Assembly: GCF_030269765.1 (NCBI RefSeq) | Contig: NZ_BSTX01000001.1 | Coordinates: forward strand, 1,123,370-1,187,369 | DNA from: Actinorhabdospora filicis | Lineage (GTDB): Bacteria; Actinomycetota; Actinomycetes; Mycobacteriales; Micromonosporaceae | DNA length: 64,000 nucleotides | Direction of reading: 5' to 3' | Shown here: piece after piece, positions 1 through 9,801 of the stretch | Layout of the letters: every line of letters begins with the position of its first letter | Numbering within the stretch: position 1 is the stretch's first letter | Made by a program: the position numbers and the translations under genes | Notes under the pieces: generated by a model | What the model was told of the DNA's origin: nothing | Seen by the model: the letters and a program-made list of their open reading frames with translations, nothing else | Database searches by the model: none

Positions 1-5
1 CCCGG

Positions 6-82
6 CGGTTTCGCGATCGGGCGGCTTCACGGCCCGGCGGTTCGTGACTCGGTGGTTCGTGACTCGGCCGTTCATGACTCGG
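6..82. repeat. Degenerate 15-bp tandem repeat
   Basis: Three good copies of a 15-bp unit of the form NNGTTCRTGACTCGG lie at 38-52, 53-67 and 68-82, with two weaker copies at 6-20 and 21-35. The period is five codons. The first frame stays open from base 1 to a TAG at 127-129 and would read as repeated V-[RH]-D-S pentads. This may therefore be the tail of a gene lying outside the window, but non-coding repeat DNA is equally possible. Confidence 0.4.
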
Positions 83-241
83 CCGCTTCTGCACAGCGTG
101 AGCCGGGCTCGGCCGTGCACCCCTCGTAGCCCTGGGGCCGCTCGACCGGCGGCCGCTTTTCCGCTCGCCCCACCTCTCCCCCACGCCTACCCTGGTCCTC
201 CACCGCCGCTCCCGACCCCGATCCCCCACCGAAAGGCCCCC

Positions 242-919
242 ATGCGCCTCACCGGCCACCGCTGGCGCACCGTCGTCCACACCGCCCGAACCCCCCACCT
301 CCCCGGTCACCCCCACCGCGTCATCCGCCCGGCCCGTCCCCCCGCGCACGCCTCACTCCGCGACGGCTACCTCGGGTGGCACATGTCCGTCGACAAGGCC
401 GCGGCCCGGGATCTCGCGCTCGCCTGGTGGCTGGCCTCGCGATCCCCTCGCTCGCTCATCCACCTGCCGCTGCGGTCGAGCCCGGTCACCTGCGGCGAGG
501 AGTACGGCGGGCGGCGGCTCGACCTGGTTCTGCTGCACCACGGGCTGGGGTTTCCGGTCTCGCGGTGGAAGGCGGTTCGGGCGCGGGCGGGGGTTGCGGC
601 GGCTCGAACGATCACGCTGCCGGAGCGCGCTTTTCGGGCTCCCGAGCCCGGCGATCGGGAACTCACCGCCCGCCGGGAGTTCCGTGACCGGCTGGCGTGG
701 GACGTCGCCGCCGACACACTCTTCGTCGTCGGCAGCCGCCTCGCCTTCGAGCTGGCGGGAGAGTCGCTGCGGGCACTGGCCGAGGACTGCCCGGCGCATC
801 TGGCGGCCGATCCGGACGCGCACTGCTGCGCCGAGATCGGGCTGGGCCGCCCGCGGGGGATGGCGGGCCGCAACTCCTACGGCGAGCTGCACGTCCAGAT
901 CTGCAACCGGCACGCGTGA
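242..919 (+). CDS. Hypothetical protein (225 aa)
   Basis: A conserved-looking soluble protein that I do not recognise. I start it at the ATG at 242, which follows a GAAAGG ribosome-binding site. The frame extends further upstream, but that part is low-complexity Pro/Arg/Ala and looks non-coding. The body holds DGYLGWHMSVDKAAARDLALAWWLASR near residues 40-65 and an acidic, Cys-containing C-terminal third. There is no signal peptide and no membrane helix. It converges on secA across a shared terminator. It could be a lineage-specific actinobacterial protein. No function is assigned. Confidence 0.6.
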   Translation: MRLTGHRWRTVVHTARTPHLPGHPHRVIRPARPPAHASLRDGYLGWHMSVDKAAARDLALAWWLASRSPRSLIHLPLRSSPVTCGEEYGGRRLDLVLLHHGLGFPVSRWKAVRARAGVAAARTITLPERAFRAPEPGDRELTARREFRDRLAWDVAADTLFVVGSRLAFELAGESLRALAEDCPAHLAADPDAHCCAEIGLGRPRGMAGRNSYGELHVQICNRHA

Positions 920-945
920 GGCCCCCGCCGAAGCGGGGGCCTCAC
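916..945. terminator. Bidirectional terminator
   Basis: A perfect 13-bp stem (GTGAGGCCCCCGC) with a CGAA loop at 929-932 lies between the convergent ends of the 242-919 gene and secA. The stop codon of the 242-919 gene is inside the stem. Confidence 0.8.
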
Positions 946-965
946 ACTACGAACGACCGTGCGCG

Positions 966-3854
<2,889 letters not shown>

Positions 3855-4119
3855 GGGTTAGTTCACCGCTCCTCTGGGACGTCCTGCAGGGCAATCGTAC
3901 GCGGGCTGAAACAAAGGTGGGAGGCGCGAGTACCCGGCGTCCCCGGGTCGGCTGTGAACAGCGACACACGCCCGCCGGAGGAGGTTTCGCGATCGCCGAA
4001 ACGCGCATTCCGGTCACGTTGTTCCCGGCGTCACGGGGCGCCGGAAAACTCGGGCGGCGATCCCGGCGGGCCGGTCCTAGGATCCAGTGATCTCCCACGC
4101 ATCGACCCAGGAGTGTCAC
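3855..4119. promoter_or_regulatory. Divergent promoter region, secA / GNAT
   Basis: A 265-bp gap between divergent genes with no convincing reading frame. On the minus strand TACGAT at 3899-3894 is a plausible -10 element for secA, but no clear -35 box is seen. On the plus strand AGGAG at 4109-4113 is the ribosome-binding site of the acetyltransferase gene. Confidence 0.4.
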
Positions 4120-5238
4120 ATGGAACCGGTCACGCTCACCGCCGATGGACTCACGCTGCGCGCGCCGGAAGACGGCGACCTCGTCGACCTGGCGCGGGCC
4201 ATGACCGACGCGGAGGTGATGCGCTGGACGCTCGTCCCGCTCGACTGGGAGAAGCGCTTCCCGGCGAACTTCGCCTCGGTGGCGCTGCGGCAGTGGCACG
4301 ACGACGTCAACTACCGGTGGGTGATCACCGATGGCGAGCGCGTGCTGGGGATGGTGAACCTCACTCCGAAGAGGCACGGGGTCATGGAGATCGCCTTCTG
4401 GACCTCGGCGTGGGCGCGTGGCGGTGGCGTCGCCGAGCGCGCGGCGCGGGCGGTGATCACGTGGGCCTTCGACGTCGTGGGCTGCCCGCGGGTCGAGTGG
4501 GACGCGATCGTCGGGAATCACGCCTCTCGCCTCCTCGCGCTGAAACTCGGGTTCACCATGACCGGGCGGCAGCGGGCGAGCCTCGACCAGCGGGGTTCGC
4601 GCCGCGACACCTGGACGGGTGATCTGCTGTCCGGTGAGCTGCGCGCCACGCCGCCGCCCGGATATGACGTCGCGCGGGCCCGCGCGGTTGCGTTCTCCGG
4701 TGAGCAGCCGGAGCTGAGCACGTCGGTCCCGGGGCTGAGGCTGCGTCCGGCGCGGGAAGAGGACGTGGACGCGCTGGTGCGGATGTGCGGTGACACCGAG
4801 GCGCAGCAGTGGATCACCACGCCGGTGCCCTATGAGCGTTCGCACGCGGAGTGGTTCCTGGACTTCGGGCGCCGCTCGTGGCGGGACGGGGCGGGGCCGG
4901 TGTGGGTCCTGGCGGACGCCGAGAGCGCCTGCGGCACGATCGACCTGCGCCTGGACGCCGGTGACCGGCGGTCCGGGGACGTCGGTTTCCACACGGCGTT
5001 CTGGGCGCGCGGGCGCGGCTACATGACGGCGGCGCTGAACGCGGTGTGCGCCTACGGTTTCGACGTCCTGCTGATGGAGCGGATCGCCTGGAAGGCCTAC
5101 GTGGGCAACGCGGGTTCCCGCCGGGTGGCGGAGAAGGCCGGTTTCACGTTCGAGGGCACGCTGCGGCAGGCGATCGCCCATCGCGGTGGCGAGATGCGCG
5201 ACGCCTGGCTGGCGGCGCGATTGAAGGAGGACCAGTAG
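4120..5238 (+). CDS. Tandem-domain GNAT acetyltransferase (372 aa)
   Basis: Predicted to transfer an acetyl group from acetyl-CoA to an amine. Two RimJ/RimL-like GNAT folds lie in one chain, at about residues 1-170 and 200-370. Each begins with a strand of the type L-x-L-R-x-[AP]-x-x-x-D and carries the signature I/V-G-x-x-x-A-R-G-x-G region (WARGGGVAERAARA in the first, FWARGRGYMTAAL in the second) and a late N-x-x-S-x-x-[LV]-x-x-K-x-G-F motif. The start is the ATG at 4120, seven bases after AGGAG. The next gene overlaps it by one base and also encodes a double GNAT, so the two likely form one operon. The substrate is unknown; protein N-termini or small amines are the usual options in this group. 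Confidence 0.9.
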   Translation: MEPVTLTADGLTLRAPEDGDLVDLARAMTDAEVMRWTLVPLDWEKRFPANFASVALRQWHDDVNYRWVITDGERVLGMVNLTPKRHGVMEIAFWTSAWARGGGVAERAARAVITWAFDVVGCPRVEWDAIVGNHASRLLALKLGFTMTGRQRASLDQRGSRRDTWTGDLLSGELRATPPPGYDVARARAVAFSGEQPELSTSVPGLRLRPAREEDVDALVRMCGDTEAQQWITTPVPYERSHAEWFLDFGRRSWRDGAGPVWVLADAESACGTIDLRLDAGDRRSGDVGFHTAFWARGRGYMTAALNAVCAYGFDVLLMERIAWKAYVGNAGSRRVAEKAGFTFEGTLRQAIAHRGGEMRDAWLAARLKEDQ

Positions 5239-6362
5239 TGAGCGAGTTCCGTTTTCCCCAGGAGGAGCTGGTCACCGAGCGCCTGCGGTTGCGCGCGGTC
5301 GGCGTGGACGACGCCGAGGACGTCGCGGCGGCGTGCGGTGCGGCGTCCACGCGCGAGTTCCTGCCGTTCCTGCCCAACCCGTACACCGTCGCCGACGCCC
5401 TCGACTGGATCACCAACCAGGCGATGCGCGCCTACGACGAGGGCGGCGCGCAGTGGGCGCTCACCGACCGCGAGACCGGGCGGTTCCTCGGCGTCATCGG
5501 CCTGCCGATCGTGCACAAGGGCCGCGGTGCCGCCGAGATCGGCTACTGGACCGCGCCCTGGGAGCGCGGGCGCGGCCACATGAGCGAGGCGCTGATCGCG
5601 GTCACCGAGTGGCTGTTCAAGCAGCCCTTCCACCGCGCGACCCTCGCCATCGACCCCGCCAACATCGCCAGCCAGCGGGTGGCCCTCGCCGCCGGTTACC
5701 GCCGCGAGGGCGTCCAGCGCGGTGAGATCGTGCTGGCCGACGGGTCCTTCGGCGACTCGATCGTGTTCTCCCGGCTGTCCACCGACCCCGCCGGGCGCAC
5801 ACCCCGCGCCCTCCCCGACCTGCCCGGCGGTCACCTCACCGACGGCGTCGTCCTCGTCCGCCCCATCGACGAACGCGACATCGAAGCCACCTGGGCCGCC
5901 TGGAACACCCCCGACATCATGCGCGCCACCGTCTCCACCCGCGTCCCGACCCGCGACGAGGCCGCGAAGTACACCCGCGCCGCCTACGCCGAATGGCTGG
6001 CGGGCACCGCCGCCCGCATGGCGATCTGCGACGCCGGGAGCGGCGAACACGTCGGCTCGATCGGCGTGTACTTCAAGAGCGGCCCCGGCACCGCGATGCT
6101 CGGCATCCACCTGGACTCGGCCGCGCGCGGGAAGGGGTACGCGACCCGCGCGACGAAGCTGGTGACGGAGTGGGCGTTCACCGAGGCGAAGGCGGAACGC
6201 GTGGAGGCCGGGACGGCGACGTGGAACGCGGGCTCGCAGGCGATCATGGAGCGCCTGGGGTGGACGCGCGAGGGCGTGATGCGCGCGCTGATCCCCGCGG
6301 CGGACGGCGGGCGGGATGACGTGGTGATGTGGGCGGTGGTGCGGGAGGCGGCGGGCGGGTGA
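5238..6362 (+). CDS. Tandem-domain GNAT acetyltransferase (374 aa)
   Basis: A second double-GNAT protein, paralogous in layout to the one before it. Domain 1 (about residues 5-175) has a GAAEIGYWTAPWERGRGHMSEAL core and NIASQRVALAAGYRREG. Domain 2 (about 195-372) has GTAMLGIHLDSAARGKGYATRA and NAGSQAIMERLGWTREG. The start is the GTG at 5238, seven bases after an excellent GAAGGAGG site and sharing its G with the upstream TAG stop. An in-frame extension into the upstream gene is therefore not used. It is probably co-translated with its neighbour. The acceptor substrate is not predictable. Confidence 0.9.
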   Translation: MSEFRFPQEELVTERLRLRAVGVDDAEDVAAACGAASTREFLPFLPNPYTVADALDWITNQAMRAYDEGGAQWALTDRETGRFLGVIGLPIVHKGRGAAEIGYWTAPWERGRGHMSEALIAVTEWLFKQPFHRATLAIDPANIASQRVALAAGYRREGVQRGEIVLADGSFGDSIVFSRLSTDPAGRTPRALPDLPGGHLTDGVVLVRPIDERDIEATWAAWNTPDIMRATVSTRVPTRDEAAKYTRAAYAEWLAGTAARMAICDAGSGEHVGSIGVYFKSGPGTAMLGIHLDSAARGKGYATRATKLVTEWAFTEAKAERVEAGTATWNAGSQAIMERLGWTREGVMRALIPAADGGRDDVVMWAVVREAAGG

Positions 6363-7480
6363 GGCGGGTGATGAGCGGCGGGGGCGGGTGAGGCGGGTTC
6401 GGGTGGCGCCGGGGATGACCGGTGGCGGCAGCTGAGGCGAGGGCTGGTCACCCCGGCGCTCACATCACCGGTCTGGGCGCGGCCCCACCGGCACCGCCTC
6501 GGCGGCGGCCGGGCCGCTGGACCGGGTCGCCGCGTAGGTGCAGACCTGCGGCCTCAACGGGGGCACGACCAGCACCGAGGTCCGGGTCGCCGCGCGGGCG
6601 AGTGAGCCGCTTTCACGTGCCGAGGTGGGCAATCGAGCCGCATTCACATGCCCGCGAAGTCCGTTATGAACGCGGTGGCGGCTGAGGCGGATTCGGGTGC
6701 CGCCGTAGATGACCGGTGGCGACAGTCGCGGCGGTTTCGGTCGGCCTCGGCGCTGGCCGGGGTGGCGGGCGCGCCATGGCCCGGCCGCGACGGGCGACCC
6801 CAGGGTAAGGCGATGCGACTGACGCCATGGCCAAGTGGGCCGCCCTCACGTGCCCGCGAGGTCCGTCGGAACGCGGCGGCCGCGCATCCCGGTGAGCACG
6901 CGACTCATCCGGGTGGGCACCTGAGGTTGGCTCTGTTGCCCGCCCCGGCGAATGAAACGCACTCACATGGCCACCACGTCGGAATGGCGATGCGTGGCCC
7001 ACGCGCCGGGCGACAACCGGCGACCCGCTGGACCAGGGCCCGCCGACCCGGGCCCGCCGATCCATGGCTCCACCAACACGGGTCGGCGAGCGCCGCCGGG
7101 CATGGGTGTGGGGCGGGGCAGGGCGAGGTGAGGCGGGGTCGGCGTGCGCCTCGGGCAGAGCATGGCGGGGTAAGGCACGGACGGCGAGCACCGCGGCGGT
7201 GCCTGGCAGGGTCAGCGAGCGCCATCAGGCGGGGTCGGGCGCAGTGAAGCGCGGGCGGCGAGCGCCGCCGGGCACAGCGAGGCCAGTCGGGCATGGCGGG
7301 GCGGGGCACGGCGAGGCCTTGGCGGCGAGCGTCGCCGGACACACCGGGCTTGGGCGGGGCAGGCCGAGACCGCGCGGGGTTGAGCAGGGCGGCAGCGCGG
7401 GGCGACCGAGTGCTCCGGGCCGCGTTCGCCGAACCGGGCACGGCTGCACGCGCTTCACGCGCCCGGCTTCACCATCCCCC
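6363..7480. repeat. Gene-poor stretch with degenerate repeats
   Basis: About 1.1 kb with no believable gene: frames are short or Pro/Arg-rich and codon bias is absent. Two families of worn repeats are visible. One block at about 6391-6433 recurs at about 6684-6726. A motif of the form G-R-GCCGCNYTCACRTGCC recurs near 6604, 6635 and 6837, the last two continuing into CGCGARGTCCGT. From 7085 to about 7390 a G-rich unit starting GGCGAGCRCCGC recurs at 7085, 7183, 7257 and 7324. The tract is strongly G-rich on the plus strand. Confidence 0.6.
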
Positions 7481-7483
7481 CGG

Positions 7484-7717
7484 TTATCCACATGCGGCAC
7501 GTTATCCACAGGTTCTGCGATGGGCCGTTTGGTGGAGCACGCGTACGGCCCGGTTACGTTCGCCCCAGCGGGGCGGGCTCTGGGCCCCCACCAACAGCCC
7601 CCCACCAACAGAGCACGCACGCACACGGCGGGGCAGGGCAGGCGCACGAAACCCGCTCACCCGGCGCCGAGATGCCCGGGCGGCCAGAAGTTATCCACAA
7701 CCCACGAGTAATCCACA
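7484..7717 (+). promoter_or_regulatory. Cluster of four DnaA-box sequences
   Basis: TTATCCACA occurs exactly at 7484-7492, 7502-7510 and 7691-7699, and TAATCCACA at 7709-7717. All four are on the plus strand. They form two pairs, each with 18 bp from start to start and 207 bp between pairs. TTATCCACA is the strong E. coli-type DnaA box; actinobacterial boxes are usually TTGTCCACA. No dnaA, dnaN or gyrB gene is nearby, so this is not the origin itself. The second pair lies 54-80 bp before the comF start and could also act as an operator. Confidence 0.65.
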
Positions 7718-7770
7718 GGCATCCCACTCGCCCACTTGCGCCCCACTTCATCCCCGCCCAAGATGTCCGC

Positions 7771-8532
7771 ATGACCCCAACTTCGCCCCCGGCGGCGTCC
7801 CCCGAGCCACCCAAGCCCTCCGCCCTCACCCTCCTCCTGCTCGCCGAGTGCGCCTCCTGCCGGACCTCGCTCCCGCGGCTGCGCCCGGGACTGTGCCCGC
7901 CCTGCCTGCTCGCGCTCGCCGCCTTGGCCCCGGGCCGGGTCGGGTTGCGGCGGGCTCCGCCGGGGTTGCCGCCTCTCGCGGCCGGGGGTGTGTACGGCGG
8001 GGTGTTGCGGCGGGCGGTGCTGGCGTACAAGGAGGCCGATCGGCGTGATCTGCTCCCGCAGCTCGGTGAGCTGCTCGCGGGGGCGGTGATCGCGCATGGG
8101 GGTGCGAGCGCGCTGGTGCCGGTTCCGACCACGTTCGCCGGGCGCCGGCGGCGGGGGTGGGATCATCTGGCGCCGCTGGCGAAGGCGGCGGCGCGGCGGT
8201 TGGGGGTGCCGGTGCTGCGGGTGTTGCGGGCGCGGGGGCGGGCCGATTCGGCGGGGCTGGGGCGGGACGCGAGGTTGCGCGGGGCGGTGGACGCTTTCGC
8301 TCCCCGGTGGGGCGCGCGGAGGCGGCTGGCGGGGTTGCCGGAGACGGCGTCGCTCGTGCTGGTGGACGATGTGGCGACCACGGGGGCGACGCTCGCGGCG
8401 GCCTCGCGGGTGCTCGCCGGGCTCGGGAGGCGGCCGGTGGGGGCGGCGGTGGTGGCCGCGACGCCCCTATGGGACGAAATCCACCCGGAGCGGTTGCGCC
8501 GATCGGCTCTCCCGGCGTCCACCTGGTCGTAA
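7771..8532 (+). CDS. comF: ComF-family phosphoribosyltransferase-like protein
   Basis: A ComF/GntX family protein of 253 aa. These combine a short zinc-ribbon-like N-terminus with a type I phosphoribosyltransferase fold and are linked in other bacteria to DNA uptake or repair; the biochemical reaction is not established. Seen here: Cys27, Cys30, Cys42 and Cys45 in two CxxC pairs, a VPVPTTFAGRRRRGWDHL segment, and the PRPP-binding motif LVLVDDVATTGATL in the last quarter. I choose the ATG at 7771. The frame stays open upstream into DNA holding DnaA boxes, but that part shows no conservation. It is followed by hpf in the same direction. Confidence 0.85.
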   Translation: MTPTSPPAASPEPPKPSALTLLLLAECASCRTSLPRLRPGLCPPCLLALAALAPGRVGLRRAPPGLPPLAAGGVYGGVLRRAVLAYKEADRRDLLPQLGELLAGAVIAHGGASALVPVPTTFAGRRRRGWDHLAPLAKAAARRLGVPVLRVLRARGRADSAGLGRDARLRGAVDAFAPRWGARRRLAGLPETASLVLVDDVATTGATLAAASRVLAGLGRRPVGAAVVAATPLWDEIHPERLRRSALPASTWS

Positions 8533-8780
8533 CCTGTGGTTACGCGACGCGGGCGATGAAGTGATTCACCCGGGCCGACCGGTGACATCCCGATGATCAG
8601 CGGCTAGGCTCCAAGCATCGCGAGAAGGTAACGCGACGGTATCGAGATGGTGGAGAGGAGGTGCTCTGCTGACTCACCGGCCGCCGAACCTTCGGTTCGG
8701 GCCGGTCCATCCAGAAGTCCCGGTTAACCCCTTGGTTAACCCATCGTCAGATCACGTGGTGATCGCGTGGGAGGTCAGGC
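8533..8780 (+). promoter_or_regulatory. hpf upstream region with paired GGTTAACC sites
   Basis: A 248-bp gap. Two perfect GGTTAACC palindromes lie at 8722-8729 and 8734-8741, 12 bp apart, just 40-60 bp before hpf. A hairpin CCGAACC-TTC-GGTTCGG spans 8684-8700. An unusually strong Shine-Dalgarno run (GGAGAGGAGG, 8652-8661) sits far upstream of hpf and could serve a short leader frame starting CTG at 8669 and ending at 8806 inside hpf. Confidence 0.45.
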
Positions 8781-9437
8781 GTGGAAATCGTTGTCAAAGG
8801 CCGTAACGTCGAGGTGCCCGAGCACTACCGCCAGCTCGTCGAAGAGAAGCTGGCGAAAGTCGAGAAGTACGACCACAAGGTGATCCGGGTCGAGGTGGAA
8901 CTCCACCACGAACCCAACCGGCGTCAGTCCGAGCGCTGCCAGCGCGTCGAGCTGACCTATCTCACCAGGGGCCCCGTGATCCGGGCCGAGGCGTGCGCGC
9001 AGGACTTCTACGCCGCGCTGGACGTGGCCATCGGCAAACTGAACAACCGACTCCGCAAATCCGCCGACCGGCGCCGCATCCACCGCGGCCGCCGCACACC
9101 GGTCTCCGTGGCCGCCGCCACCGCCTCGCTTCCCGTGGCCGTGGGCGTGGGCTCGGCGTCCCCGAACGGCTCAGGAGCGACCGCACCGTCCCCCGCGTTC
9201 GGTGAGGACCTCGAATCCTTCGATCCCTATGCCGACACCGTGGACGAAGAACTGCCCGGGCAGATCGTCCGCGAGAAGGACCACAAGGCCGACGCGATGA
9301 CCGTCGATGACGCGCTCTTCCAGATGGAGCTCGTGGGCCACGACTTCTACCTGTTCCAGGACAAGGAGTCCGGCAAGGCGAGCGTCGTCTACCGGCGCAA
9401 GGGCTACGCGTACGGCCTCATCAGGCTCGACAGCTAG
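8781..9437 (+). CDS. hpf: Long-form ribosome hibernation factor HPF
   Basis: Binds the 30S decoding region and pairs ribosomes into inactive 100S dimers under stress or in stationary phase. The 218-aa length and two-domain layout identify the long form: the RaiA/HPF ribosome-binding domain at about 1-105 (MEIVVKGRNVEVPEHYR start), a variable linker, then the C-terminal dimerisation domain at about 160-218 ending in YRRKGYAYGLIRL. The start is the GTG at 8781 after GGGAGG. It lies next to comF and near secA, as in other actinobacteria. The paired GGTTAACC sites just upstream suggest specific transcriptional control. Confidence 0.95.
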   Translation: MEIVVKGRNVEVPEHYRQLVEEKLAKVEKYDHKVIRVEVELHHEPNRRQSERCQRVELTYLTRGPVIRAEACAQDFYAALDVAIGKLNNRLRKSADRRRIHRGRRTPVSVAAATASLPVAVGVGSASPNGSGATAPSPAFGEDLESFDPYADTVDEELPGQIVREKDHKADAMTVDDALFQMELVGHDFYLFQDKESGKASVVYRRKGYAYGLIRLDS

Positions 9438-9727
9438 GGACACCGCAGACCGGGCGCGACCACACCCGCCCGGCCCCCGGCGGTGACCCGACGGCGAGTC
9501 TCGGCCCTGGCGGAATCAGGGCCGATGCGGCCGGCAGACCCGATACACCGACGACGCGACCTCGTGCAGGCGCCGTCGTCGAAGCGGCCGACGAGACGCG
9601 ACCGGCGAACGGACGCGGCATCGGCGAGAACGGCCGCGCGCGACAACTCATCGAGGCACACCCGGAACGCGGAGAGCGTGAGGCCAGGTCACCGACCGGC
9701 CCGTGACGCTCGGAGCGAACCGACGAC
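9438..9727. other. Intergenic, nothing recognised
   Basis: A 290-bp gap between the convergent ends of hpf and lpqB. Open frames exist but are Arg/Pro-rich, lack ribosome-binding sites and do not look coding. Confidence 0.5.
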
Positions 9728-9757
9728 CGGCGGTCCCCGCGGAGGCGGGGACCGCCG
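9728..9757. terminator. Terminator after lpqB
   Basis: A 13-bp perfect stem (CGGCGGTCCCCGC) with a GGAG loop at 9741-9744. It lies 45 bp beyond the lpqB stop and can also serve hpf from the other side. Confidence 0.75.
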
Positions 9758-9801
9758 CTTGCGTGGGGGTACGGGTTAAGCGAACGGGGGACGGCGGGCG
9801 C

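Noticed and set aside
44..241. N-terminal extension of the 242-919 gene
   Set aside because: It is low-complexity Pro/Arg DNA partly made of the 15-bp repeat, while the ATG at 242 has a proper ribosome-binding site.
6648..7711. Several 150-250-codon frames in the repetitive stretch on both strands
   Set aside because: All are Pro/Arg/Ala-rich, overlap each other and contain the non-coding repeats; no motif or ribosome site supports any.
7484..7717. Interpretation of the DnaA boxes as the chromosomal origin
   Set aside because: Only four boxes are present, no AT-rich unwinding region is seen, and dnaA, dnaN, recF and gyrB are absent.
9483..9779. 98-codon frame between hpf and lpqB
   Set aside because: Arg/Ser/Pro-rich composition, no ribosome-binding site, and it runs through the lpqB terminator.
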